DNA of 64,000 nt from JADKAV01 sp963769435 (GTDB lineage: Bacteria; Actinomycetota; Actinomycetes; S36-B12; UBA10799): NCBI GenBank assembly GCA_963769435.1, contig CAVYLN010000002.1:620001-684000 (forward strand). The letters run 5' to 3'. The notes beneath the pieces were generated by a model that was given only the letters and a program-made list of their open reading frames with translations, had not been told where the DNA came from and did not search any database. Positions within the stretch are counted from its first letter, which is position 1. Each line of letters opens with the position of its first letter. Positions 37,593 to 47,131 of the stretch are shown in pieces. The position numbers and the translations under genes were made by a program.

Positions 37593-38974
37593 ATGACGAC
37601 GGATGTGGTGGTCGTGGGCGCAGGGTTCGCCGGATTGCGCGCTGCCCAGCGGGTCGCGAAGGCCGGGCGAAGTGTCACTGTTCTGGAGGCCCGCGACCGC
37701 GCCGGCGGACGCGTCTGCCCGGGCCAGATCGCCGGGCACACCATCGACCTCGGCGGCATGTGGCTGGGACCGACCCAGCGCCGACTCGACGCGCTGTCCC
37801 GCGAGTTGGGAATGGTCCGCTACCCCACTTGGCTGGAAGGCGAGTGCACGTTGGCCTTCCGCGGTCGCTTCGGACCGGTCACCCGGCGAGGACTTCGACA
37901 AGGTGCTGGGCACGCCGAACCGACTGCGCCTGCTGAAGCTGAACTGGGATCTCGACCGCGCGATGAAACACCTCGACGTCAGTGCGCCGTGGAACCACCC
38001 CAAGGCCCACGAGTTCGACGGACAGACGGTGGCGTCCTGGGTCGCCGGCCGGACCTCCAGCGCCGACATCCGCGAGCTGATGAACATGGTGTGTGAGGCG
38101 GTCTTCTGTACGGAAGCCAGGGAACTGTCCTTCCTCTTCTTCGCCTTCTACTGCAAGGCCGCAGGCGGGCTGCTGGTCCTGCTGGCCGGCGGCCCGGGCG
38201 GCGCGCAGAACTTCCTGTTCGACGGCGGGCTGCACGCCGCGGCACAGCACCTGGCTGACGACCTCGGCGACCAGCTGCGACTCGAAGCCCCCGTCGTGGC
38301 CGTGGAGCAGGATGCGGACACCGTCAGTGTGACCACCGCGTCCGGTGATGCCGTGACCGCGCGTCGACTGATCGTGGCCACACCTCCCCCTCTGGCGGCG
38401 CGGATCACCTGGGAGCCCGGCCTGTCGCAGGACCGTCGCCGCCTGCTGGAGAAGCAGACGATGGGCTCGACCATCAAAGGCCTGGCTGGCCTACGACCGA
38501 CCGTTCTGGCGCGACAGCAACCACAACGCCTTCGTCATGGACGACACCTCCGCCTTCACTCCGGCGTTCGACGCCACCCCACCGGGTTCCGATGTCGGGC
38601 TGATCGCCGGGTTCTTCGAATCGGTCGAAGGGCGCAGCGTCGCAGAGGACGGGCCGGAAGCGCGGCGCGAGATCGCCGTCAGCACGCTCGTGCGCCACCT
38701 CGGGCCGCAGGCGGCCTCACCGATCGAGTACGTGGACAAGGACTGGACCGCCGAGCAATGGTCGCAGGGCTGCTACGGCGCGGTCATGCCACCGGGCGTC
38801 CTGACCACCGTCGGCCACCTAATGCGCAAACCCTTCGGCGCGGTCCATTGGGCGGGCACCGAGACCGCCACCGAGTGGAGCGGGTACGTGGAAGGCGCTC
38901 TGGAATCCGGGGACCGCGCATCCCGGGAGGTCTTGTCGGCACTGCGCGACTACCCACTAGGAGGTGAGACATGA
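37593..38974 (+). CDS. Flavin-dependent amine oxidase (two frameshifts)
   Basis: ATG 37593 has AGGGAGG upstream. Three frames join if one base is removed near 37884 (VTGEDFDKVL results) and one near 38480 (IKAWLAYDRPFW results), giving about 459 residues. Motifs: FAD-binding VVVVGAGFAGLRAAQRV at the N-terminus, ARDRAGGRV, and the C-terminal AVHWAGTETATEWSGYVEGA that closes the flavin site. These enzymes oxidise amines (monoamines, polyamines or amino-acid-like compounds). The substrate is unknown. The stop overlaps a downstream 52-residue gene (ATGA). Confidence 0.87.
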
Positions 38975-39129
38975 TCACGAGTTTCGAGGTGGTTGCCGAC
39001 TCCGTGGACAGCGCCCGCGAGATGGCCGTCAACCAAGCGAGAGCGATGGGATACACGCGCATCGAAGCGGTGTTCACCACACCATTGGGCGATCGCCGCT
39101 ACAAGGTTCAGATGACCGTTTCCCACTGA
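38971..39129 (+). CDS. Small protein coupled to the amine oxidase
   Basis: 52 residues from ATG 38971, with a perfect AGGAGGTGA ribosome site, overlapping the amine oxidase stop by 4 bp. The protein starts MITSFEVVADSVDSAREMAV and ends with DRRYKVQMTVSH. The predicted pattern is beta-alpha-beta-beta. No family is recognised. The coupling suggests it works with, or is regulated with, the oxidase. Confidence 0.7.
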   Translation: MITSFEVVADSVDSAREMAVNQARAMGYTRIEAVFTTPLGDRRYKVQMTVSH

Positions 39130-39158
39130 GCCCTCACACAGCCAGGACGACGAGGCGC

Positions 39159-39335
39159 CTACGTGCTCCGATGCGCCTTCCGCCAGGTCGTCAAGCCTGC
39201 CCGCAGGTCGTCGTCGTCCATCACAATGGCGACAGTGGGGCAGTCCTGCGGGCCCTTGTGGGCGTCCGGATGGCACAGGGTGCACGGCTGGTCGTCACGC
39301 AGCGGACACCTGGCATCCACGACACGGGTCGACAT
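39159..39335 (-). CDS. Small cysteine-rich protein (DUF6767-like)
   Basis: 58 residues from ATG 39335, with GGAG 7 nt upstream. The sequence has CPLRDDQPCTLCHPDAHKGP followed by QDCPTVAIVMDD, giving Cys at positions 10, 18, 21 and 32, a likely metal- or cluster-binding pattern. It resembles, from memory, an actinobacterial family called DUF6767. It is convergent with the 52-residue gene and separated from it by 29 bp. Confidence 0.68.
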   Translation of the reverse strand: MSTRVVDARCPLRDDQPCTLCHPDAHKGPQDCPTVAIVMDDDDLRAGLTTWRKAHRST

Positions 39336-39401
39336 TCACACTCCACTTCAGATACGTCCATGGTAGGCCTCGGCCAAGGCCCTCCCGCGCCCCTCTGGAA
39401 G

Positions 39402-40497
39402 TCACGCACCGGCCTGCACTGCGCCGGTCACCGCCTCGTCGTGACGGACCCGCCTGCGCCACAGGAGGAACGTGATGCCACCGACCGGCATCGGGAGGAT
39501 CCACGTCACCAAGCGGTAGAGGAGCAGCGCCGTGCCCAGTGCACTCACGTCGGTGTTCGACGTGATGCCGAGGATCGTGGCGATCCACGTGACGGCCAAC
39601 GCGTCCTTGCCCGGGATGGGCAGCATGTTGATGGCCATGACCAGCCCGGTGGCGAGGATCGCGGCCACCAGCGTGACCACGTTGTTGTCCAAGCCGGTGA
39701 ACCGCAGGCACAGGATCATGATCAGCGCGTTGGACAGCCCCCACGCCAGGTTGGAGACGACCAGTGCCCGCCCGTTGTTCTCGATCGTCCCGCGGGTTCG
39801 GGCACCGAATTTGACCACGCTCTCCTCGAGATCCGTGGGCGGTGTGCGGCGGAAGAACCTGATCACTTTGGAGGCGACCTTCTGCAGGCCGCGGCCGACC
39901 GAATGCGCAACCTCCTCGCTCTTGGCCACACGCAGGATCAGCCCCATCACGAGGATGAACGCGGCGCCGAGTCCACAGAACCACCAGAAACCGGTCCATG
40001 TGCCCTGCCCGGCCACCAGCACCAGCGCCAGGCCCAGCAGCGGCATCACGACCACCATCGCGTATCGCGCGACCAGCGCGATCACCACGGCGACCGCGGA
40101 CTGCTCGTCGGTGTACCCGTACGTCCGGTACATGGCGAAACGGATGGCCATGTCCGCCGGCGGCGGGAACACGAACGCGCTCAACTGACTCGTCGCCGAG
40201 GACTCCGTGCCCTGGTACAGACTCAATCCGGGCAGCGATGCCTTCGAGGTCCAGCCGAGGGCGACCACCGACAGCAGGCCCGACACCACAAGTGCGACGA
40301 TCTGCCATGCCGTCAGCGCCTGCAGATCCGCCCAGACCGTGGCCCAGTCGAGTTCGCTGGGAAGCAGCACGAACAACGAGTAGTACAGCATCGCCAGAAC
40401 GATGACGATGCCGACCGCTTTGACCAACCGGCGGCTGCCTTTGCGGCTGGGCGCCTGCTCCGGATTCGGGACCGTCGAAAGGATCAGACTCACTCAT
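39402..40497 (-). CDS. Lysylphosphatidylglycerol-synthase-TM/flippase-like membrane protein
   Basis: About 364 residues with roughly eight membrane helices. The C-terminal part (NLAWGLSNALIMILCLRFTG, INMLPIPGKDALAVTW, then PMPVGGITFLLW) matches the UPF0104/LPG_synthase_TM family, which moves or modifies lipids. The first frame in the region starts at GTG 40493, but ATG 40497 with GAAGGGAAG upstream encodes MSESDPFDGPESGAGA. Removing one base from GGG at 40449-40451 joins it to SRKGSRRLVKAVGIVIV, so I prefer that start. Confidence 0.8.
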
Positions 40498-40571
40498 GAA
40501 CCACTTCCCTTCGCATGTCCTTGTGGCCAGCGTCAGCCTAGCCCCGCGGCCCGGGCGTGGCGGGCTGAGTC

Positions 40572-40913
40572 TCAGCCCCGCAGCACTTTCTCCATCGACT
40601 TGCCCTTGGCCAGTTCGTCGATCAGTTTGTCCAGGTAGCGGATCTTCTGCATCAGCGGATCCTCGACGTCCTCGACGCGCACCCCACACACAACTCCCTT
40701 GATCAGTGAGGCGTTCGGGTTCAGCCGCGCGTCGGCGAAGAAGTCCTCGAAGGTCGTGCCCTGCTCGAGGTGGGTCTCCAGCGCGGACTCATCGAAGCCG
40801 GTGAGCCAGCAGATCACCTGATCCACCTCAGCTTTCGTGCGCCCCTTCCGCTGCGCCTTCGCGACGTACAGGGGATACACCGACGAGAAACTGCTTGTGA
40901 AGATGCGGCCCAC
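40572..40913 (-). CDS. DUF2200 family protein
   Basis: 113 residues. FSSVYPLYVAKAQRKGRTKAE, IKGVVCGVRVEDVEDPLMQ and IRYLDKLIDELAKGKSMEKV are clear family phrases and the length is typical. The function is unknown; it is cytosolic and not obviously catalytic. Confidence 0.9.
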   Translation of the reverse strand: MGRIFTSSFSSVYPLYVAKAQRKGRTKAEVDQVICWLTGFDESALETHLEQGTTFEDFFADARLNPNASLIKGVVCGVRVEDVEDPLMQKIRYLDKLIDELAKGKSMEKVLRG

Positions 40914-40970
40914 GCTGCATACCGTAGCCCTGCGACCGGCGGCCCTGGGTTTCGGTGGGGCGGCCGCCCC

Positions 40971-41915
40971 TCAGTCCTCGCCCACGAAGAGCAGCCGGTT
41001 CGGCGTGTCGGCGGGTACTGCGTCGAGCACATCGACGGTTGCCGCGCGACGCAACTCGCGCCTCACCTCGGAGGGTCCGGCCTGCGGGTTGTCCTGCAAG
41101 TACAGGGCCACCGCCCCGGACACGAACGGGGCGGCCCACGACGTCGCGCCCACGTTCCGATAGCGGAAGACCCCACCGTCGAACAGCACGGACGTGATGC
41201 CCTTGCCGGGAGCCCACAGATCCACACATGGACCCCGGTTCGAGCCGGACCACGCGCGATCCCGCTGGGTGCTGGCCGCCACGGTGATCACCGAGGACAG
41301 ACGTGCCGGCGACTTCCCACAGGCGTCGGTACTCTCATTGCCCGCCGCCGCGACGACGGGGATGCCACTGTTGACCAGTCGCCTGACCGCACGATCCACC
41401 TTGGCTGATCGACTGAAGGTGAGCGACATGTTCACCACTGCCGGTCGTTCGGCGTTGCGGCGGATCCAGCCGGCGGCGCGCACCACCGCTCGCCGCTGTT
41501 GCTTGAGCGTCATCGTCGGTCCGCCCTCGGTGCATCCGAGCGCCTGAACCTCGACCAGCGTGGCACCGGGAGCCACCCCGGTACTGGTACCCCCGGCGAT
41601 GCCTGCGACGAACGTTCCGTGGCCGACGCCGGCTTCATCGGGGCAGTCCGTGACGTCGGTGCCAGTGAGGTTGATGCCGAGCGAAGCGCGCCCGCCGAAT
41701 TGCGGGTTGTCCACGTCCAAGCCCGTGTCGACGAGGTAGATGGTCACGCCTGTCCCGTCGGCGGGCGGGTCGTAGGTGCCGTCCAGCGGCAGCGCGCGCT
41801 GGTCGATCCGGTCCAGACCCCAACTCGTCGTGCTGTCACCGATGGCCGGCAGGGCGGCGCCGGTCAAGGCGAGTACGGTCGCGATGAGAACAAGGACTTG
41901 CCGCTGACCGAGCAT
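40971..41915 (-). CDS. Secreted subtilisin-like serine protease (S8)
   Basis: 314 residues from ATG 41915. MLGQRQVLVLIATVLALTGA is a signal peptide, probably cleaved after PAIGDS. The catalytic triad is complete: Asp in YLVDTGLDV, His in GVGHGTFVAGIAGG and Ser in GATSWAAPFVSG, with the oxyanion Asn in AAAGNES. There is no transmembrane anchor or mycosin-type C-terminus, so it is probably released. A longer frame to 42017 exists, but it would not have a signal peptide. Confidence 0.9.
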   Translation of the reverse strand: MLGQRQVLVLIATVLALTGAALPAIGDSTTSWGLDRIDQRALPLDGTYDPPADGTGVTIYLVDTGLDVDNPQFGGRASLGINLTGTDVTDCPDEAGVGHGTFVAGIAGGTSTGVAPGATLVEVQALGCTEGGPTMTLKQQRRAVVRAAGWIRRNAERPAVVNMSLTFSRSAKVDRAVRRLVNSGIPVVAAAGNESTDACGKSPARLSSVITVAASTQRDRAWSGSNRGPCVDLWAPGKGITSVLFDGGVFRYRNVGATSWAAPFVSGAVALYLQDNPQAGPSEVRRELRRAATVDVLDAVPADTPNRLLFVGED

Positions 41916-42017
41916 GGCGCACCTCCAGGTGTCGGCGTCAGGCTCCGAATGTAGCGGGCGCGGAGCGACTCCCACATCCGCGAGACGGTCGATGTTCCCC
42001 GCTCGGCGAAGCGGCAC

Positions 42018-43064
42018 TCACGGCAGGCGCGGGCGGATCGCCGCAATCAGCCGCTCGACGTCCTCCATCGTGTTGTACAGGTGGAAAGAGACACGCAGAC
42101 GTCCCGCTCGCATGGAGGCGCGAATCCCGGCGAGCGCGTCGGAGGGAAGGTCGTCGGGCAGGTCGAGGGCCACGATCGCCGAGTCTGCGGGCTCCCGATC
42201 CAGGCCTCTGGCCAGCGCGTCGGCCAGCTCCAGGTTGTGCCGATGGATGGCCTCGACGCCGAGTTCGGTGATCAGCCGCAGGGCCGGCTCGGTGCCCACC
42301 CATGACAACCAGGCCGGCGACAAGTCGAGGCGTCTCGCATTGGCGGCCAGGCGTGGCGGAAGCCCGTAGATGCTGTCCCACGGTGAGTCGCCCGCATACC
42401 AGCCGGCGTACAGGGGATGGATCCTCTCGAGCAGGTCCGGGCGGACGCTCATGAACGCGGTGCCTCGCGGACTGAGCAACCACTTGTACGCGCCCACCAC
42501 GACCGCGTCGTAGTCGGAGGCGTCGAAAGGCAGCCAACCCACGGCCTGGGTCGCATCCACCAACACCCGGGTTCCGTGACGACGAGCGGCCTCCCGAACA
42601 GCGGCGAGGTCGACAACCCGACCGTCCTTGGACTGCACTGCACTGACCGCCACCAGGGAGGTCTGGGGTCCGATGGCGTCGGCCAGTGCGGCCGGCGGCA
42701 CACACTCGACCTTCAAACCGAGGTCGGATCGGGCGGCGAAAGGGAAGGTGACCGACGTGAACTCGTCGTCCACGCAGAGGACGTGGCCACCCGCCTCCAC
42801 CGACCCGGCCACGAGCCCGACGAGCGCGGAGACTTGGGCGCCCACGGTGACCCAATCCACCGGAACGTGGACCAAGTCCGCGAACTCTTGGCGCGAACCG
42901 GCGACCGCGGCGTCGTAGTCCGCAGGTGTCGCCTCGCCTTGTTCCCAACGGGCCAACTCGGACCTCAGCGCGTCCATCGCCGTTCTTGGCGGCAGGCCGA
43001 GGGCCGCGGTGTTGAGGTAGCCAGCGGCGCCCGGGAACATGCGGCGGGCCTCGTCGATATTCAT
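42018..43064 (-). CDS. Class-V aminotransferase-fold PLP enzyme
   Basis: 348 residues. The N-terminus MNIDEARRMFPGAAGYLNTA and the PLP lysine in VVVGAYKWLLSPRG near residue 200 place it in the cysteine desulfurase/kynureninase/isopenicillin-epimerase fold. VLVDATQAVG supplies the PLP-contacting Asp. There is no conserved Cys loop of a cysteine desulfurase, so it may act as an aminotransferase, lyase or epimerase. It is convergent with the preceding genes on neither side. Confidence 0.83.
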   Translation of the reverse strand: MNIDEARRMFPGAAGYLNTAALGLPPRTAMDALRSELARWEQGEATPADYDAAVAGSRQEFADLVHVPVDWVTVGAQVSALVGLVAGSVEAGGHVLCVDDEFTSVTFPFAARSDLGLKVECVPPAALADAIGPQTSLVAVSAVQSKDGRVVDLAAVREAARRHGTRVLVDATQAVGWLPFDASDYDAVVVGAYKWLLSPRGTAFMSVRPDLLERIHPLYAGWYAGDSPWDSIYGLPPRLAANARRLDLSPAWLSWVGTEPALRLITELGVEAIHRHNLELADALARGLDREPADSAIVALDLPDDLPSDALAGIRASMRAGRLRVSFHLYNTMEDVERLIAAIRPRLP

Positions 43065-43083
43065 GAAGACAGGCTGTCAGCCG

Positions 43084-44289
43084 TCATTCGTCCTGTTTGT
43101 AGCGGTACTCGCTGGTGCGGTAGGTGTGGCCAAGCGGACTGGTCCAGATCAAGTCATGTCCCGGGGTCTGCGGATCTCGCTGCACCCGCCAGGCGGAGAA
43201 GGTCTTCGTGCGGTGGTGACGCCGACAGAGTCCGGCCAGGTTGCTGGGACAGGTGGCGCCGGCCGGATGGGGCACCACGTGATCGCAGTCGAAGAACTCG
43301 GCCCGGGTGTGGCACCCGGGGAAACGACAGACCACATCCCGAGCCTTGATCGCATCACGCACGTGCTCAGGGATCCGGTACTTGACGGTGCCCATCGCGT
43401 TGAGAGCGCCGGTCACCGGGTCAGTCACCAGCCGCCGCCACCTCGCATCCGGCGACATGCACAGTTGTCGGGCAACCTCTGAAGCCATCGGGCCGAGTCG
43501 CTTGGACTCCGGAGTCCAATCGTTGTCACCGATGAGCGATTCGGCACTGATCACGACGTCGACGTTGACCGTCACCGTGGTGTGCAGGTCGAGGAACCCG
43601 ACCAGGGCGTCAGCCCGTCGTTGGCCGGCAGTGCGCTCATCCCCCTGCTCGTAGGGGTCCGCACACTCGGGCGAACCGGCAAGCTTCTCAAGAGCCTGCA
43701 TGAGGATCTCGGCATGCTCGATCGACAGGTAGGCGACGACGTCGGCCATGCCGTGCCCGGTCGGGCGCACCCAGACCTCCCGTCGATCGATCGCCTTCTT
43801 GCGAAGAGCGTCGTCGGGGTCCTTCTCGCAGGTGAGTGCCATCAACTTCTTGCGCAGTTGGTGGCCGGTGTGGGACTGCCCGTACCCGATCGCGATCAAT
43901 TCCAGTTCTTCTCTTCGCGGGTCGGGGACCTCGGACAGAAGATCCCGGATCATGTTCGCCTTGGTCTGGTCGATGCGGCCGTCGAGCAGAGCCCCCCAAA
44001 GCAACTCCCGCTCACAAAGCCCGATCGCGGAATCCAGCCGGTGGTCCGCGCTCCGGGGCGAGATGGTCAGCATGGTGGCCAACTCCTCCGCAGCGCCGTT
44101 CAGCGGGTAGCCCATCGCTTCGATCCGGGAGCTGAGTTCGGCGATAAGCACCGCGGTTTCGGCGTGCTGGCGACGCATGGCCGTTTCCGCCTGCTGGATG
44201 GCGTCGCAGAGTTCCTGGTCGTCCAAACCACGCGCGTCCGCCAGCGCTGCGCTGACGGACGGGAACGGGTCGATGACGGGGATCTGCAT
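43084..44289 (-). CDS. DUF222-HNH endonuclease, 13E12-type, copy 1
   Basis: 401 residues from ATG 44289. The DUF222 part (about 15-300) starts DPFPSVSAALADARGLDDQE. The C-terminal HNH motif has CRFPGCHTRAEFFDCDHVVP and NLAGLCRRHHRTKTF. A second gene of the same length at 56063-57268 is about 80% similar throughout. These nucleases are abundant, variable and often phage- or SOS-linked in actinobacteria. A LexA-like box lies 9 bp upstream. Confidence 0.93.
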   Translation of the reverse strand: MQIPVIDPFPSVSAALADARGLDDQELCDAIQQAETAMRRQHAETAVLIAELSSRIEAMGYPLNGAAEELATMLTISPRSADHRLDSAIGLCERELLWGALLDGRIDQTKANMIRDLLSEVPDPRREELELIAIGYGQSHTGHQLRKKLMALTCEKDPDDALRKKAIDRREVWVRPTGHGMADVVAYLSIEHAEILMQALEKLAGSPECADPYEQGDERTAGQRRADALVGFLDLHTTVTVNVDVVISAESLIGDNDWTPESKRLGPMASEVARQLCMSPDARWRRLVTDPVTGALNAMGTVKYRIPEHVRDAIKARDVVCRFPGCHTRAEFFDCDHVVPHPAGATCPSNLAGLCRRHHRTKTFSAWRVQRDPQTPGHDLIWTSPLGHTYRTSEYRYKQDE

Positions 44290-44297
44290 ACCCCTAT

Positions 44298-44313
44298 TAG
44301 AACACATGTTCGA
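44298..44313. promoter_or_regulatory. LexA/SOS box, copy 1
   Basis: Read towards the gene: TCGAAC-ATGT-GTTCTA, one mismatch from the mycobacterial consensus TCGAAC-N4-GTTCGA. It lies 9 bp before ATG 44289 with no Shine-Dalgarno between, so the transcript is probably leaderless and SOS-controlled. Confidence 0.75.
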
Positions 44314-44365
44314 ATCGAGATCAACTACCCGGCCGCCCTTGTGGACAACGAGCTGGCCTCCCGGA

Positions 44366-44827
44366 TCAGGCGCGCGCGAGCAGATACTCGGTGACTCGCG
44401 CCCAGTCCGGGAAGGCCTCTGACCGGAACGCGATGACCTCGCCCTCGAAATCCGCGACCCCGTTCTTGCCCGGGCGATCGTCGACCAGGAAGTCGCCCCT
44501 GTTGAGGTTCTTGTGATGCGACAAGATCAGTCGCTTGTACGCGGGTGTCCCCTCATCCATTCCGAGGTGCAGGTGGACCCACTCGACCTTGTGCTGCCAG
44601 GCCGACGGGTTCAGCCACGGCGCCGTCGACAGGATGTACGTGTCGAAATGCTCGGACAATTCCCGAAAGGCATCCAGCGCTCCGGACACGGGCGGCATCA
44701 AAGCGAACAGTCCCGGCATCTCGTCCACCCGGTCCTCATACTTCGCGAGGACGTCCGGCGCGATCCCCTCCAAGCGGGCCGAGAAGTCCACAAGCGTGTT
44801 GTCCATGTCGATGTAGAGCGTCTTCAT
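44366..44827 (-). CDS. 5'(3')-deoxyribonucleotidase (NT5C, HAD superfamily)
   Basis: 153 residues from ATG 44827 with AAGGGGAC upstream. HAD motif I is MKTLYIDMDNTLVDFSARLE (DxDNT), motif II is ILSTAP, and motif IV-type acid is FLVDDRPGKNG. This family removes phosphate from deoxynucleoside monophosphates. It lies 106 bp downstream of the MazG-like gene and is part of the same block. Confidence 0.87.
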   Translation of the reverse strand: MKTLYIDMDNTLVDFSARLEGIAPDVLAKYEDRVDEMPGLFALMPPVSGALDAFRELSEHFDTYILSTAPWLNPSAWQHKVEWVHLHLGMDEGTPAYKRLILSHHKNLNRGDFLVDDRPGKNGVADFEGEVIAFRSEAFPDWARVTEYLLARA

Positions 44828-44933
44828 GTGAGTCCCCTTCTCGCGCCAGCCCGGCGAATGCGCCACGGCCCCAGCACTCCCAGTCTCCCAGGCACCTACG
44901 ACACGAAGGCGGATCCGAACGGGCGGGGTAGCT

Positions 44934-45272
44934 CTACTCGAACTTCTCCGCACTCCCCCGGGACCGCTCGACGGTGTAGCGCCGTTCGTTCGCGGCGACC
45001 TTACCCGCCGCCGCCTGCAGCAGGTCCACCCCCAGGACATCCGCGAGCCGGACCAGATAGATGAGTACATCGGCCATCTCGGCCGCGACGGCGTCGAGCC
45101 GCTGCCCGGCAAGGCTCGCCGACTCCTCCGGGGTCAGCCACTGGAACTCCGCGAGCAACTCCCCCGCCTCACCTGCCACCGCCATGGCCAGGTTCTTGGG
45201 CGTGTGGAACTGCTCCCAGTCCCGCTCACCCGCGAACTCCCGCAAGCGCATCGCCAGCTCGTCCAACGTCAT
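44934..45272 (-). CDS. MazG-like nucleotide pyrophosphohydrolase
   Basis: 112 residues. The EEDE-type metal motif is visible as VAGEAGELLAEFQWL and later AEMADVLIYLVRLADVLG. It hydrolyses (d)NTPs to (d)NMP plus pyrophosphate. ATG 45272 overlaps the stop of the DUF2075 gene (ATGA). This points to a shared mechanism with the helicase. Confidence 0.9.
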   Translation of the reverse strand: MTLDELAMRLREFAGERDWEQFHTPKNLAMAVAGEAGELLAEFQWLTPEESASLAGQRLDAVAAEMADVLIYLVRLADVLGVDLLQAAAGKVAANERRYTVERSRGSAEKFE

Positions 45273-47131
45273 GGGCCCTCCACAAGTGTGCGAAGCATTT
45301 CGCGCGTCTGGGCGTCGGTCGAGTACACGACCGTTCCCACCATGCCGCGGGTGAGCAGGACCTTGTAGACGTTGCGGACGAACTCGTCGAAGTTCTCCGC
45401 CCCCTTGCCTCGGAAGGCCGGATCGCGTGACTCACGCACGTCGGACGCGAGGCGGTCCCCCCGCCACACGAGGTCCGGCCCAAGGATCACCCCGGACCAG
45501 TCGTACTCGAATCCCTGGGCGGTGTAGACGCATCCCACCTGCCCGAATCCTCCGTCCTCGGTCGCCCACAGCGAGGTGGGTGGCGCGCCCTCGTGCCGGC
45601 GCTCCTGCTTGTTGTTCCACGGTCGCGCCCAGTCGCCGATCCGGACATCGGTCACGAGTGGCTCACCCTTGACCGCGTCGGACCATCGCCAGCAATACCC
45701 GGCGGTCATCCGCGCCCCGTATCCGTCCGCCTGGCGTTTGGCCAGGAAGTCCTCCATCTCCGCCGGGGAGTCGGCGACGAGCACGGTGTAGTTCTCATCG
45801 CCGGTCCAGGGCACGGGCCCGCCATCGGCCAGTCCGAGCAGCCGCAGGACCCATTGTTCGTACACCCGCGAGCCACCGGACCGGAACTGGCCGTCGAGTT
45901 CAACCCTGCGGACGTCGAGTCCCCGCGCCCGGGCTGCGGCCTCGATCTGCGAGACCGTGCCGATCTCCCCGGGGCGCACGACCTGGTGTTCATCGAGCAG
46001 GAACACGGGCACCCGGGCCACGTCCAGGAGTTCCTCGATCTGCCGGCGTGTGGACCGTTTGTTCCTCGGTGTGTACCGGTTGTTGCTGTTCTCGCGGATG
46101 CGATGGGCCTCATCGAGGATGAGCGCGTCCAGAGAGTTGGGCTCGGCGTCGGTGAACTGATTGAAGTAGCCGAAAAGACTCTGGATCCTCGGCTGTCGGG
46201 CGCCAGCGACCTTTCGCAACGTCTTGGTGAAGGCTCTCGATCCAGTGGCGTGCTCGGCCGTGCGCCCCTGCCGGAACAACTCACCGAGCACTGACAGTGC
46301 GATCACACTCTTGCCGCTACCCGGCCCCCCGGTCACCACGATGACTGACTTGTGGTCGTCGGTCGTTGCACGCCTCACGGCGCTCATCACCAACCGGTAC
46401 GCGACCTCCTGTTCGTCGAGGAGGACGAACTGCTCTCTGTCCCGGATCTCCTGCGCCGCAAGTTTCATCAACTGCTTGCTCGGCGCGACGGCGGACTCCA
46501 GCAGCATGTCGGCCGTCGGGGCACCGGGCTCCGGGGAGAGGCGGCTCTTCAGATACTCCAGCCATGCGCCTCGTTGCTCACCGGTGAACAGCCGTGCTCG
46601 TTCGGTCTCCGGCGAGGCCCGCAACTGCCGGACCCCCGCCTCTGTGGCGTTGTGCAGATACGCAGCACCGTGGACCAGTTCTTCGCGCTCGCGCAGGGCC
46701 TTGACGAAGTCCACCATGTAGTCGACGTAGTTCTGTACCTGACGCCCAGGGTGCAACACCGGGTGATCACCGTAGGCGTCCACCAGGACCAGCCCATCGT
46801 CCTCGGGGAATGCTCGGGCACCGCTCCACTGCTTGAGCTCCACCACGACGAACGACGGATCGCCGGTGCGAGGGTGCTGTCCGCAGAGGACGACGTCGGC
46901 GCGCTTGCTGGACAGCGGCATCCTGTGCTCCACGAGCACCTCGACGTGTTCCAGACCGGCGTCCCTCAGATCCCCGGTCAGAACGGGCAGCGACGACTGC
47001 CAACTCCGCACCTCCGCCATCGAGGCGCGGTACCCCATGTCCACGAGGAACTGCTGCTGCAATCGCGGCACCGCCTGTCCGGCGAGCAACTGCGACAGCA
47101 GCAACTCCCCCGAGGACCGGAATAGCGGCAC
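45269..47131 (-). CDS. DUF2075 (Schlafen-like) helicase with PD-(D/E)XK-like N-terminus
   Basis: 620 residues. The N-terminal ~200 residues contain SSKRADVVLCG and FVVVELKQWSGA, matching the D...ExK core of a nuclease fold, with a further helical part. The ATPase part has Walker A VVTGGPGSGKSVIALSVL near residue 265, Walker B ALILDEAHRIREN, LLDEHQVVRPGEIG and the final QGFEYDWSGVILGPD. Similar proteins appear in phage-defence islands, often beside nucleotide hydrolases. It is the first gene of a three-gene block with the MazG-like and nucleotidase genes. Confidence 0.88.
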   Translation of the reverse strand: MPLFRSSGELLLSQLLAGQAVPRLQQQFLVDMGYRASMAEVRSWQSSLPVLTGDLRDAGLEHVEVLVEHRMPLSSKRADVVLCGQHPRTGDPSFVVVELKQWSGARAFPEDDGLVLVDAYGDHPVLHPGRQVQNYVDYMVDFVKALREREELVHGAAYLHNATEAGVRQLRASPETERARLFTGEQRGAWLEYLKSRLSPEPGAPTADMLLESAVAPSKQLMKLAAQEIRDREQFVLLDEQEVAYRLVMSAVRRATTDDHKSVIVVTGGPGSGKSVIALSVLGELFRQGRTAEHATGSRAFTKTLRKVAGARQPRIQSLFGYFNQFTDAEPNSLDALILDEAHRIRENSNNRYTPRNKRSTRRQIEELLDVARVPVFLLDEHQVVRPGEIGTVSQIEAAARARGLDVRRVELDGQFRSGGSRVYEQWVLRLLGLADGGPVPWTGDENYTVLVADSPAEMEDFLAKRQADGYGARMTAGYCWRWSDAVKGEPLVTDVRIGDWARPWNNKQERRHEGAPPTSLWATEDGGFGQVGCVYTAQGFEYDWSGVILGPDLVWRGDRLASDVRESRDPAFRGKGAENFDEFVRNVYKVLLTRGMVGTVVYSTDAQTREMLRTLVEGP

